Origin: Aneurinibacillus sp. REN35
Lineage (GTDB): Bacteria > Bacillota > Bacilli > Aneurinibacillales > Aneurinibacillaceae
Assembly: GCF_041379945.2 (NCBI RefSeq)
Contig: NZ_JBFTXJ020000001.1
Coordinates: 434,001 to 498,000 of the forward strand
DNA: 64,000 bases
Direction: 5' to 3'
In this document: positions 18,156 through 26,761 of the stretch, one piece after another
Layout of the letters: the number at the start of each line of letters is the position of its first letter
Position numbering within the stretch: position 1 is the stretch's first letter
The notes under the pieces: model-generated
Databases searched by the model: none
Told to the model about the DNA's origin: nothing
What the model saw: only the letters and a program-made list of their open reading frames with translations
Translations under genes and position numbers: made by a program

Positions 18156-18539
18156 ATGAAACCATCAGAATTTATTAAAGCTCATAACCTTTTTGATAGT
18201 CTTGTTGAGGAATTAGAGTATGATGAAGTTAATAAGCAATTAAAGATAACGTTAGAATTGTGTCAGTGGAAGCAATCTTACTATGTTGAAACTGAACCAG
18301 AAATGCAGCTTGGAATATTAATATTTTCAGATGTAATATTCTACAAAACCGAACCTGAATTGTTCAATCTGAACAGTAATGAAATACTAGAGATTGATTT
18401 GCTCACATTTGATGGAGAAGGTGAGCGTATAAAAATAGTACTTAATGGTTTAGACGATGTGATTATACTAAACATTCAATCTAATGAAGTGGAATGGAAA
18501 GAAATAAAAACGGAGGGTGAACAACAGTTAGGCATTTAA
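18156..18539 (+). CDS. Probable immunity protein of the adjacent toxin cassette
   Basis: A 127-residue acidic, beta-rich protein (segments KQLKITLELCQW, GILIFSDVIFY, EILEIDLLTFDGEGERIKIVL, DDVIILNIQSNEVEW). It lacks a signal peptide and membrane segments, as expected for a cytoplasmic immunity protein. The start has TAGGAGGAG 7 bases upstream and lies 15 bases after the toxin frame. Function is inferred from position and composition only. Unlike the toxin frame, this gene looks intact. Confidence 0.6.
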   Translation: MKPSEFIKAHNLFDSLVEELEYDEVNKQLKITLELCQWKQSYYVETEPEMQLGILIFSDVIFYKTEPELFNLNSNEILEIDLLTFDGEGERIKIVLNGLDDVIILNIQSNEVEWKEIKTEGEQQLGI

Positions 18540-18616
18540 AACCAAACAACAAGATCGTACAATACAACCCATAAACCATATACTAAAAAACTTAACAATA
18601 CACATGGTAAACTTTC

Positions 18617-18661
18617 AAAGGCTTATTCCAACTTAAACGGTGAGGAGGAATGAGCCTTTTT
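18617..18661 (+). terminator. Terminator-like hairpin after the immunity gene
   Basis: AAAGGCTTATTCC pairs with GGAATGAGCCTTT (one G-U pair) across a 17-nt loop and is followed by TTTT. Confidence 0.65.
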
Positions 18662-18689
18662 GTATGTCCAAAATTAAAGGAGTAAAACA

Positions 18690-18806
18690 ATGGCAAAGCA
18701 GGTACAGGCGGAGGCTACCCAGTGCCGAATGAATCTATCATTCGACACTAACCCGTACAAAAATACAGCGCGGCATGTACCATTAAGAAAAGCTGTTTTC
18801 CTATAG
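18690..18806 (+). CDS. Possible 38-residue small protein
   Basis: ATG at 18690 is preceded by AAAGGAG with 7-base spacing and opens a frame of 38 codons ending in TAG at 18806 (MAKQVQAEATQCRMN...). It matches nothing I recognise and could be the front of a degraded gene in this rearranged patch. Apart from this and the hairpin before it, the 275 bases between the immunity gene and the next gene hold nothing I can name. Confidence 0.25.
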   Translation: MAKQVQAEATQCRMNLSFDTNPYKNTARHVPLRKAVFL

Positions 18807-18814
18807 CATAATTT

Positions 18815-19390
18815 TTAGAACTTGAAGAACTCATTTGCCTTATCCAATCTTCGAATACCAATCAGATTGGTAACTGGATTAGGTGTTTCGAGAAAAAAGT
18901 CATATCGACCTGGTTCGGAACGCTTGCGAATATTGTAGTGTCTGTACTCCAGTTTACCGCCTTGAAATTGCGTCCGGCTTAGTTTCTTGCTTTTTAAATC
19001 AGTAATGAGAACAGATACATTATTGTATACTTTGCCGGATTTAGTTGTAAACCGAATGAATCCCCCATTGTTTGGAGAGCCATCGCTTCGTAGAAAGCCT
19101 ATCGGAACTCCGGGATAGGATTCAGTTAGCACCCGTGCATATAATCGTGAAGCTGGCACTCCTGGAGGACCTTTCCCCAATCGAGCTCGCTCGTACTCCG
19201 CAACCGTCTTGTAAAAATACAATCTGTTTCGTGCAATCGAGCCTTTTTTTCCGACATGCCATATCATAGCGGGAGAGGTAGTAGACGTAATGGTAGTGGC
19301 TGCTGATCCATTGTGAACGCCTGTCTGCCATTTTCCATTTACACGCTGGACATATAAGATTCCCACAGATGAGCCTTTTGTAATAGCCAT
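18815..19390 (-). CDS. Unrecognised 191-residue basic protein
   Basis: The start at 19390 (MAITKGSSVGILYVQRVNG) has AAAAAGGATG upstream; a longer frame from 19456 is less likely. The protein is Gly/Lys/Arg-rich, with beta-like repeats such as NNGGFIRFTTKSGKVYNN and GRYDFFLETPNPVTN, and no signal peptide. It follows the phosphoesterase gene by 66 bases on the same strand, so the two are probably co-transcribed and functionally linked. I do not recognise the family. Confidence 0.6.
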   Translation of the reverse strand: MAITKGSSVGILYVQRVNGKWQTGVHNGSAATTITSTTSPAMIWHVGKKGSIARNRLYFYKTVAEYERARLGKGPPGVPASRLYARVLTESYPGVPIGFLRSDGSPNNGGFIRFTTKSGKVYNNVSVLITDLKSKKLSRTQFQGGKLEYRHYNIRKRSEPGRYDFFLETPNPVTNLIGIRRLDKANEFFKF

Positions 19391-19456
19391 GTTGTTCACA
19401 TCCTTTTTACAGTATGCACTCTTCGAATGATGAGGTGACCTACAACAACGAATCAA

Positions 19457-20350
19457 TTAAAGTCCAAAGGTGATTCTCGGTATCTTTTTGCTGCGAATGA
19501 TTGGTTTTTTAACGGGTGTCGATACGTTCCCATTCTGCACTTGAAACACGCTAATGTTGTTAAAATCAATCACCGCCCCGCCGGTACCGTTAATAAGATA
19601 AGGAATTCCGCCAATGTCTTTAAAGCCATAGTCATGCACGTGTCCGCATAAAACATGCTGAACTTTCTTCTTGTATTGCTGCATCAAATGTAAAAACTCT
19701 TGATTTTTTGGATGCCCCTTTACTAAAAATTCGTCCCCGACTGTCAGACAAAATTTGGTTCCATCTCCTCGGCTCCAATCTCCGGGGGATTGCGGCGGTA
19801 CATGCATCATCACTACAATGTTACTGTTCTTAGGAGTCGTTCTTAGAAATTCTTTTAATTTTGTCAGTGCGAGGCCAGACTGTTCAAAACCATAGTACTT
19901 ATAAGCCGCGTTGGTGATCTGAGTTTCCGGTCCAATATTATTCAAGGCAATCACTCGCAAGTGAGGCACGTCAATCTTATAATTTAATTGATTAGAGATA
20001 AGTCTCTTGTATGGATTAAGTGGGCCGCGCGGGCCGTTTCGCTCATGATTTCCAGGGACTGCGAATACAGGTATTTTCGTTTGATTCATAAATGAGACGA
20101 CCGTTTCTTTAAAATAAGTTAGCTGTTCATTTGTACCAGAAAACACACTATCGCCACCAAGCAAAATAAATAGCGGGTTTTCTCTGGCGGCCGTTTCCAA
20201 CCCTCCTAAGAAAATTTGATAGCGAATAATGGCTTCTTGTTTCGTTTCGCCCCAGTCAAACCATGAATCCCCAAAATAGGCAAACGTAAATGAATTTGCC
20301 TTCTTTTTATGTGCTAATATATGATGTGCGATTTGACGCATTGTTGCCAT
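19457..20350 (-). CDS. Calcineurin-like metallophosphoesterase
   Basis: A 297-residue protein with the ordered metallophosphoesterase motifs: FGDSW (Asp28), GGD (Asp67 in LLGGDSVF), PGNHERN (Asn101-His102), MMHVPPQ and CGHVHDYG. The first motif is DSW instead of the usual DxH, so one metal-1 ligand is replaced, as in some purple-acid-phosphatase-like groups. It has no signal peptide. It should hydrolyse a phosphomonoester or phosphodiester, substrate unknown. AAGGGGGG lies 10 bases before the ATG. It precedes the 191-residue orphan on the same strand. Confidence 0.85.
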   Translation of the reverse strand: MATMRQIAHHILAHKKKANSFTFAYFGDSWFDWGETKQEAIIRYQIFLGGLETAARENPLFILLGGDSVFSGTNEQLTYFKETVVSFMNQTKIPVFAVPGNHERNGPRGPLNPYKRLISNQLNYKIDVPHLRVIALNNIGPETQITNAAYKYYGFEQSGLALTKLKEFLRTTPKNSNIVVMMHVPPQSPGDWSRGDGTKFCLTVGDEFLVKGHPKNQEFLHLMQQYKKKVQHVLCGHVHDYGFKDIGGIPYLINGTGGAVIDFNNISVFQVQNGNVSTPVKKPIIRSKKIPRITFGL

Positions 20351-20474
20351 GATACTAATCCCCCCTTACTTTCATGTCTATTCTTTAAGTGAGTAAAAGG
20401 TATAGGCGAACATGCAGTACACTTTGCGGATTTTAGCGATACCAAGCCCGTACAAATGGGAAGGGTGTGATGTG

Positions 20475-20945
20475 ATGTTTTATATTTTTTATATAGGCGC
20501 TGATTGCTTATTTGAGGAGCTTAAGAAAAACATCGAAGATTTTATAAAAGCAAACCGTCTTGATAATGGAAGCATAGGTAGAAATACAAGCGAAGAATTC
20601 GTAGTCGTATTCGATTGGGCAACGATGAGCATGAAAGAGGGAGGGCAAGGTCTCGCATTCATAAGCGAAGATTATCAAATGAATCTTACATATCGCTTAT
20701 GGTTTGAAGTATTTCACAGGGAGGCGAACTGGGCGGAGCGTTTCATGACCTTTATCGGCCATATGCTCAGCAGTGTGGAAGGTGATTGTGTACTGGAGTC
20801 CAATGGAGATACTCCAATCTTAATCAGAAGAAACGGGAACGTAGTCGTTGATGACAAAAAGATGAATGGCACGCAAAGGTTTCCGTTCTATGCTTTGCAT
20901 TATCCCTTTGTAGAAGGTGATGAACTGGAGGTAGATGAACGATGA
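20475..20945 (+). CDS. Unrecognised 156-residue protein, SitI3/immunity-like
   Basis: A soluble acidic protein with a mixed alpha/beta pattern: EELKKNIEDFIKAN, EEFVVVFDWATM, LTYRLWFEVFHREANWAERF, GDCVLESNGDTPILIRRNG. The last segment (loss of the sequence into 'LxSNGDxPILxRxxG') resembles SitI3-type immunity proteins, but I hold this weakly. The start at 20475 is chosen over the longer frame from 20412 because AAGGGTG lies upstream. It lies about 2 kb from the toxin cassette and is transcribed alone. Confidence 0.5.
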   Translation: MFYIFYIGADCLFEELKKNIEDFIKANRLDNGSIGRNTSEEFVVVFDWATMSMKEGGQGLAFISEDYQMNLTYRLWFEVFHREANWAERFMTFIGHMLSSVEGDCVLESNGDTPILIRRNGNVVVDDKKMNGTQRFPFYALHYPFVEGDELEVDER

Positions 20946-20946
20946 T

Positions 20947-20990
20947 GAAAAAAGCACGAACACACACAATAAAAGGTGCGTTCGTGCCAT
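20947..20990 (-). terminator. Terminator of the beta-lactamase gene
   Basis: GCACGAAC pairs with GTTCGTGC (8 bp, plus inner CAC/GTG). Read on the minus strand it is followed by TTTTTTC. It lies between convergent genes. Confidence 0.7.
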
Positions 20991-21003
20991 AGTTTGCGTG
21001 TTA

Positions 21004-21792
21004 CTACTTGATTATGTGATACTTCTTTAAAATATCGAATGTAATATTCTTAGCCTGTGTACCTGTGCCATCTACATTGGTGGCAAAAGCATAAGAACGA
21101 TCCCCTCCGTCCACAAAGCCAACAAACCACCCCAAGCCGTTATCGGACCTTGTACCTGTTTTTCCGTAAAGCGTATAATCATCTTCCTCCTGCTGGATCA
21201 TCATTCGCTTTCCTGTCTTCATTACCGCTTTATCAAAGGGCAGTTCTTCTTTATACAGTTTCTCCATGAAATCTGTTTGTTCCAATGCAGAGATGGCAAG
21301 AGAGCTGTTCAACCAGAATTGATCAATGCCGCCGCTTATATCCTGATTGCCATAGGAGAGCTTTTGCACCCATTCTTTCATACGTTTCTCCCCGATATCT
21401 CTAGCCATCGCTTGATAATACCATACAACGGAATTGCGCATGCCCGATCCAAGCGTGTGATCGCGGTTCCACGCATCGATTTTCCGTACGACCCCATCCC
21501 ACCACTTCACATCATATTCATCCTGAACCGCTTTTACTTGCAGTCCGATTAATGCATGTGGCACCTTGTAGGTAGATTCCGGTGTTCTTCTTTCCTGTGC
21601 TCTCTTTTGATTGTAGACAAATGTTTGTCCGTTTTTCATATCACGCAATACAAATGTCCCGTCACGATCCGCAAAAAACTCATCAACCTTCATTTTTTTA
21701 ACCGTCTCTTTCCCTGATGGCTGAGCCTGTGCTGTAAAACCTATTGCTCCTATACATAGTAAAAGGAGCGATAACCAGATTGCTTTTTTCAT
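21004..21792 (-). CDS. Class D (OXA-type) serine beta-lactamase
   Basis: A 262-residue secreted protein with a signal peptide (MKKAIWLSLLLLCIGAIGFTAQA). All class D motifs are present: catalytic Ser73-Thr-Tyr-Lys76, the SVV motif at 121-123, YGN at 147-149 and KTGT at 211-214. The lysine of the first motif is the residue that is carbamylated in active enzymes. It resembles the intrinsic Bacillus class D enzymes (YbxI/BSD group). The family hydrolyses the beta-lactam ring outside the membrane; Gram-positive members are often weak, so resistance cannot be predicted. No mobile element flanks it, which suggests a resident gene. ATG 21792 has AGGTGAGG upstream; the GTG three codons earlier is less likely. 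Confidence 0.92.
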   Translation of the reverse strand: MKKAIWLSLLLLCIGAIGFTAQAQPSGKETVKKMKVDEFFADRDGTFVLRDMKNGQTFVYNQKRAQERRTPESTYKVPHALIGLQVKAVQDEYDVKWWDGVVRKIDAWNRDHTLGSGMRNSVVWYYQAMARDIGEKRMKEWVQKLSYGNQDISGGIDQFWLNSSLAISALEQTDFMEKLYKEELPFDKAVMKTGKRMMIQQEEDDYTLYGKTGTRSDNGLGWFVGFVDGGDRSYAFATNVDGTGTQAKNITFDILKKYHIIK

Positions 21793-22060
21793 CCTAGACA
21801 CCTCACCTTGGTTAATGATTTTACAGTCTGATTGTACAGCGTAATTGTAGGAATATTCTATGTTATTGATATGATATTTCTATTACGTATCGATGACGTG
21901 CATGCATTTGAACCTTGTCATATACCCAGCCTACAGCGGCTCCTATCCAGGGGAATGCTTACAAAATCAGTGAGTTTCAGACATACGTTAGTATAAAAAC
22001 CATTTTCATTATAGAACTTATGTTAGAATAGGTAGATAATCCTATGGGAGGGTTGGTTAA

Positions 22061-23383
22061 ATGAATCGGTTGCGGAATTCTGTCACTTTATTAGCAGGAT
22101 TTCAATGGTTGTTCTTTATGTTTGCCAATACAGTTGTCATTCCTCTTTCCGTTGGTAGCGCGCTTCAACTGGAGCAGGTTGAAATAATTTCCGCGATTCA
22201 GCGGTCTTTTATCGTTACCGGGATTGCCTGTATTCTGCAGGGGATGTTTGGCCACCGCTACGCGCTCATGGAAGGACAGTCGGGCCTGTGGTGGGGCGTG
22301 ATTTTAAGTCTGGCTACGACAGCCAGTACACTACATATTGATATGGCAGCATTAGGGGGAAGCATTGCTGTTGGAGCGATAATCTCCGGTGTGCTTGTCA
22401 CCGTGTTGGGCCTGCTTGGGCTCGGTGATGTACTAAAAAAATGGTTCACACCCGTTGTTATGTTTGTTTTTTTGCTTCTGCTTGCCAACCAGTTAATCTT
22501 CATTTTTCTAAAGGGGATGATCGGTTTAAATAGCGGCGATCATATCGACGTTGGCGTGGCGTGCTTTTCATTTGCTATCGCAGCGCTTACCATTCTGCTC
22601 AATGTGAAAGCAAAGGGCGTGATCAGCAATCTATCCTTGCTTATTGGTATGATTGTCGGCTGGGTTGGAGCCGTTTTTCTTTTCCCGCAGGAGGCAGCGA
22701 CTTCCATTAAGACCGTTCCCTTTCTCACATGGTTTCCGTGGGGGGAACCAACGCTGCAGTGGGGAATTGTGTTGACCGTAATCATTACGGGGTTATTGAA
22801 CACAACGAATACGATCGCAACATTAAAAGGAGCCGAGGATATTTATGAAAAGGAGACGAGATCAAATCAGTATCGTGCATCCCTGGCATGGTCGGGAGCT
22901 TTTACATCAGCAGCAGGAGTGCTGGGTTTGGTTCCGTATGCACCGTATGCGTCTTCGCTCGGCTTTTTACAATCCACAGGCATTAGAGAAAGGGCGCCCT
23001 TTTTTGTAGGTTCACTGTTATTTATTGTTTTGGGTATGATTCCATCGTTCAGCACGTTTTTTTCAACGATCCCGCAGAGTGTTGGCAATACTATTTTGTT
23101 TGTTGCTTATTTGCAGTTGTTTCGTTCAGCACTTACTAATATTGAACACCTTGCGTTTTCTTCCAAGAATATTTATCGTATTGCGCTGCCGGCTTTGCTC
23201 GGGATGACAATTATGAATATCCCGGCAGAAGCTTTCGCCACGATTCCTGCGCTGATTCGCCCACTGCTTTCTAATGGTTTGTTAATGGGAATTTTGATTG
23301 CCTTATTCATGGAATTCTTATATTATTTCAGTACGCTAAAAAATAATATGCAAGGCTCCGTTCATTTTACTTCAATAAAATAA
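22061..23383 (+). CDS. NCS2-family nucleobase (uracil/xanthine) permease
   Basis: A 440-residue membrane protein with about 12-14 hydrophobic segments and NCS2 hallmarks: QWLFFMFANTVVIPLSVG at the N-terminus, GHRYALMEGQSGLWWG in the substrate-site region and the NTTNTIATLKGAEDIYEKE segment. Family members co-transport purines or pyrimidines with protons. The start has GGGAGGG with 9-base spacing. The 268-base upstream gap carries no purine-riboswitch core that I can find. It is a single gene, and the substrate is undefined. Confidence 0.9.
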   Translation: MNRLRNSVTLLAGFQWLFFMFANTVVIPLSVGSALQLEQVEIISAIQRSFIVTGIACILQGMFGHRYALMEGQSGLWWGVILSLATTASTLHIDMAALGGSIAVGAIISGVLVTVLGLLGLGDVLKKWFTPVVMFVFLLLLANQLIFIFLKGMIGLNSGDHIDVGVACFSFAIAALTILLNVKAKGVISNLSLLIGMIVGWVGAVFLFPQEAATSIKTVPFLTWFPWGEPTLQWGIVLTVIITGLLNTTNTIATLKGAEDIYEKETRSNQYRASLAWSGAFTSAAGVLGLVPYAPYASSLGFLQSTGIRERAPFFVGSLLFIVLGMIPSFSTFFSTIPQSVGNTILFVAYLQLFRSALTNIEHLAFSSKNIYRIALPALLGMTIMNIPAEAFATIPALIRPLLSNGLLMGILIALFMEFLYYFSTLKNNMQGSVHFTSIK

Positions 23384-23406
23384 GAACACCTTATCCTTAT
23401 ATTCTC

Positions 23407-23449
23407 AGCACCTGTATGCCTTTTGGGCAATGCGGGTGCTTTTATTTTT
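23407..23449 (+). terminator. Rho-independent terminator
   Basis: AGCACC pairs with GGTGCT, with an inner GCC/GGC stem and loop TTTTG, followed by TTTATTTTTG. It ends the NCS2 gene. Confidence 0.8.
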
Positions 23450-23560
23450 GCAGCAAAAATGTACGAGTAAAAGTAAAAATGTATTATTTTAATAATTTTT
23501 ATTATTTATTATATTTTGATTATAGATACAGGCTATAAAACGAAGTGAGGTGGTGGCTGA

Positions 23561-24694
23561 ATGGCGAGTCTTCAATTTAACCATGTGAAAAAGAGGTACG
23601 GGACCCAAGAGTATACCGTCAAGGACTTTCATTTGGAAGTAGCGGACAAAGAGTTTCTTGTCCTTGTCGGTCCGTCCGGTTGTGGAAAGTCAACAACGCT
23701 GCGGATGATTGCCGGGCTTGAAGAGATCTCGGAAGGTGAGTTCTACATTGGAGATCGACTTGTTAATGATGTGCCTCCGAAGGATCGAGATATTGCGATG
23801 GTATTTCAAAATTATGCGCTATACCCCCATATGAGCGTATATGAAAACATGGCTTTTGGCTTAAAGCTGCGAAAGCTGCCGAAGCAGGAGGTTGAAGCAA
23901 GGGTAAGAGAGGCGGCCCGTACGCTTGATATCGAGCATTTGCTGGATCGAAAGCCAAAAGCGCTCTCTGGTGGTCAACGGCAGCGGGTGGCACTTGGACG
24001 TGCGATGGTGCGCAATCCTCAGGTCTTCTTGATGGATGAACCGTTATCCAACCTTGATGCGAAGCTTCGTGTGCAGATGCGGACAGAGATCAGCAAGCTG
24101 CATAGAGAGTTGCAGACAACGATTGTGTACGTTACGCATGACCAGACCGAAGCGATGACTATGGCGGATCGAATTGTCGTCATGTATAACGGTGTCATCC
24201 AGCAGGTGGCCACACCGCAGGAGATTTACCATACACCAGCCAATACGTTTGTTGCCGGTTTTATCGGCTCACCTGCCATGAACTTTCTAGAAGGGGTGAT
24301 TGAAGAAAGAGGCGGGAACGTATATTTTGCTGCTGATTCGTTTTCGCTGCTGCTAGAAGGTAGTACCGCATCATCGCTGAAAGAGGCAGGATACGTAGGA
24401 AAGGCAGTGATTTTAGGGATACGACCTGAACATATCCTTCCCGCTATTTCAGACTCTGAGAGCGCCGTGATGGGTGATATCGATATGATAGAGAATACGG
24501 GGGCAGAAGCCTTCGTCTATATTACGATGCATGCGTTATCTCTTGTGGCGAAGTGGGGAGGCAGCACGTATTACCAAAGCGGACAGAGTGTTCCGTTGTA
24601 TTTTGATAGAGAGCACCTTCACTTTTTTGATAAGGAGACGAAAGAAGCCATTGCGCTTGCGGCGGTGGATGCGATGAAAGAGATGCATGTATGA
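23561..24694 (+). CDS. Sugar ABC transporter ATPase, UgpC/MsmX type
   Basis: A 377-residue CUT1-type nucleotide-binding protein. Walker A is GPSGCGKST, the Q-loop region VFQNYALYPHMSVYENM, the signature LSGGQRQRVALGRAMVRNP and Walker B VFLMDEPLSNLD; a C-terminal TOBE/MOP-like regulatory domain spans about 240-377. It starts the 14-kb sugar locus and probably powers the permease pair encoded at 30.7-32.4 kb, which otherwise has no ATPase. It overlaps the next gene by 4 bases (ATGA). Confidence 0.93.
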   Translation: MASLQFNHVKKRYGTQEYTVKDFHLEVADKEFLVLVGPSGCGKSTTLRMIAGLEEISEGEFYIGDRLVNDVPPKDRDIAMVFQNYALYPHMSVYENMAFGLKLRKLPKQEVEARVREAARTLDIEHLLDRKPKALSGGQRQRVALGRAMVRNPQVFLMDEPLSNLDAKLRVQMRTEISKLHRELQTTIVYVTHDQTEAMTMADRIVVMYNGVIQQVATPQEIYHTPANTFVAGFIGSPAMNFLEGVIEERGGNVYFAADSFSLLLEGSTASSLKEAGYVGKAVILGIRPEHILPAISDSESAVMGDIDMIENTGAEAFVYITMHALSLVAKWGGSTYYQSGQSVPLYFDREHLHFFDKETKEAIALAAVDAMKEMHV

Positions 24695-25359
24695 AAGGGA
24701 GTATTGTTGGTGGAGGAGTGTACAGGGCTTGTGAATGGATTGCGTTTCTAGCTTATGTCAATGTGCTTTGGCTTCTCTTCTCACTGCTCGGCTGTATTCT
24801 TTTTGGCTTTATGCCGGCAACGGCGGCTATGTTTTTTTGTATACGAAAATATAGGTTTGAAACAAAGGATTTTCCTGTATGGGCAACGTTTTGGCAGGTG
24901 TTCCGCCGTGAGTACCGATCCGCTCAAAAAGTCGGAGGTATACTGGGAGCGCTGGGTGGCGGGCTGTTTCTGATACATGGCTACGTGCTTCCGGCTCTTG
25001 CCGGGGAGTGGGCGGGTCATCTATATGTGTATGGCATGGAAGCAGGCATCGTTCTATGCATTGTGTTAGCCCTGCAATATCTTTTTCCGATGCTTGCCCA
25101 TGTGGAGATGGGAATGGGAGCGTATTTTAAAAATGCGGCGCTGCTGTTTCTCATCCGTCCGCTGCATGCGCTGGGTACGGCATGCGGGCTGCTTCTCATA
25201 GGAAGCATTCTGCTGCGTTATCCCTCTCTCTTTCCTTTTTATGGCGGAAGTATAGCGGCGATGTGGCTGAGCTGGAATTATGAAAGGATAGAGCAGTCGA
25301 TTCGCAGCATGGAGACAATGGAAGGCACGACAAATCATATCGTAAAAAACGGAGGCTGA
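24691..25359 (+). CDS. DUF624 (YesL-type) membrane protein
   Basis: A 222-residue protein with about five hydrophobic segments and the family pattern NVLWLLFSLLGCILFGFMPATAAMF near the N-terminus. YesL/DUF624 proteins are regularly found beside YesMN two-component systems and CUT1 sugar transporters; their role is unknown. ATGA overlap with the ATPase gene indicates translational coupling. Confidence 0.85.
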   Translation: MKGSIVGGGVYRACEWIAFLAYVNVLWLLFSLLGCILFGFMPATAAMFFCIRKYRFETKDFPVWATFWQVFRREYRSAQKVGGILGALGGGLFLIHGYVLPALAGEWAGHLYVYGMEAGIVLCIVLALQYLFPMLAHVEMGMGAYFKNAALLFLIRPLHALGTACGLLLIGSILLRYPSLFPFYGGSIAAMWLSWNYERIEQSIRSMETMEGTTNHIVKNGG

Positions 25360-25363
25360 TCGT

Positions 25364-26674
25364 ATGTATTCAAAAAGCGCGGCATTATATGAGGAAGCAA
25401 CACAATATACACCAGGAGGGGTGCATACATCGATCCGCAACATTGATCCCCACTTGATTTTTACAGAGGCAAAAGGCGCCTACATTTACGATGCAGACGG
25501 AAATAAGTATATTGATTATCAGGCCGCTTTTGGACCGTATATACTCGGACACAATCATCCGTTTGTGAATGATCGTGTTAAGGAGGCGCTTGATCGGACG
25601 GATTTGTTTGGAGTGGGGACGACGGATTTGGAAATCGAATGTGCGCGTAAAATCACCACGCACGTGCCATCGGCTGATCAGGTGTTGTTCTGCAATTCCG
25701 GCTCTGAGGCAACGTATCATGCCATTCGTCTCTCGCGTGCGGTGACGGAACGAACGAAGCTGATTAAGTTTCAGGGATGCTATCATGGCTGGCATGATTA
25801 TGTGGCAAGAAACATGCTGAGTACGCCGGATAAAATCGGCAAGCGTGACCCGGGCTCGGCAGGCATGATGGAAGAAGCGATCGATCATACGCTGATCTGC
25901 ACCTATAACGATCTTGAGGATGTGGAGCGTACATTCCAGCAGCATGCCGGTGAAATCGCGGCCTTAATTGTAGAGCCGATCCCTCATAACATCGGCTGTG
26001 TTATGCCGCAGCCAGGTTTCTTGGAAGGACTGCGCGAGCTGTGCAGCGCATACGGCGCTCTCTTAATCTTTGATGAAGTCATTACCGGTTTTCGGCACAA
26101 TATCGGTGGCTATCAAAAGGTATGCGGGGTGACGCCGGATTTGACGACAATGGGAAAAGCGATGGCGAACGGCTTCCCGATTGCGGCAATCGCCGGAAAG
26201 AAAGAATACATGGAGCGGTTTAATACGAATCCGGGCGGTGATGTATGGTTTGCCGGTACGTACAATGGACATGCCGTAGGAACAGCCGCTACCATCGCCA
26301 CGATTGAGCTGATGGAGAATGAGCCGGTGCATGAACATATTTTTGCATTGGGCGATCGGATGCGTAGCGGAATTCGGGACATTCATACACGCCTTGGCAT
26401 TCAGGCTTATGTCGCAGGATTTGGCTCGGTATGGACCACATATTTTATGAACTTTGAGCCGAAAAATTACACTGACTTAATGGAAAACGATGCAGAATTG
26501 TATGTCACGTATCGTAAAAAGCTGCTAGAGCGAGGCGTATTTAAGATGCCGATGAATATTAAGCGCAATCATATCAGCTACAGCCATACAGAAAATGACA
26601 TTGACAATACCCTGCAGATTATTGAAGATGTATTAAAAGAAGTAAAGCCCGTATCCTCTTCAACTGGTAAATAG
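25364..26674 (+). CDS. Class III aminotransferase, glutamate-1-semialdehyde aminomutase-like
   Basis: A 436-residue PLP enzyme of fold type I. The N-terminal TPGGVHTSIRNIDPHL, the phosphate-binding CNSGSEATYHAIRLSR, LIFDEVITGFR and the PLP-lysine Lys265 in TTMGKAMANGFP are all HemL-like. Its place inside a sugar-uptake and oxidation operon makes tetrapyrrole synthesis unlikely. It more probably transaminates or isomerises an amino sugar, amino polyol or sugar-derived keto acid. It starts 5 bases after the DUF624 gene. A hairpin follows before the two-component genes. Confidence 0.88.
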   Translation: MYSKSAALYEEATQYTPGGVHTSIRNIDPHLIFTEAKGAYIYDADGNKYIDYQAAFGPYILGHNHPFVNDRVKEALDRTDLFGVGTTDLEIECARKITTHVPSADQVLFCNSGSEATYHAIRLSRAVTERTKLIKFQGCYHGWHDYVARNMLSTPDKIGKRDPGSAGMMEEAIDHTLICTYNDLEDVERTFQQHAGEIAALIVEPIPHNIGCVMPQPGFLEGLRELCSAYGALLIFDEVITGFRHNIGGYQKVCGVTPDLTTMGKAMANGFPIAAIAGKKEYMERFNTNPGGDVWFAGTYNGHAVGTAATIATIELMENEPVHEHIFALGDRMRSGIRDIHTRLGIQAYVAGFGSVWTTYFMNFEPKNYTDLMENDAELYVTYRKKLLERGVFKMPMNIKRNHISYSHTENDIDNTLQIIEDVLKEVKPVSSSTGK

Positions 26675-26687
26675 TGTGAATTTTACG

Positions 26688-26721
26688 AAATCATCATTCT
26701 TTATAAGAGAATGGTGATTTC
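26688..26721 (+). terminator. Intra-locus hairpin, possible attenuator
   Basis: AAATCATCATTCT pairs with AGAATGGTGATTT (13 bp, one G-U pair) across a 7-nt loop and is followed only by CTCTTC. It may partly end transcription between the aminotransferase and the two-component genes. Confidence 0.55.
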
Positions 26722-26761
26722 TCTTCATGTAGAGAGGTATTGGATGAAAGGGGTTGTCTGC

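Noticed and set aside
18540-18689. Remnant of an insertion sequence or attachment site next to the toxin cassette
   Set aside because: No transposase frame, terminal inverted repeats or target duplication could be found by eye.
21875-21973. Minus-strand 31-codon frame containing PWIGAAVGWVYDKVQ
   Set aside because: It looks protein-like, but stop codons bound it on both sides and there is no start codon or ribosome binding site. At most it is a fragment of an old gene.
21793-22060. Possible purine riboswitch before the NCS2 permease gene
   Set aside because: The 268-base leader has none of the conserved purine-aptamer loop sequences; only A+T-rich DNA and a normal ribosome binding site are visible.
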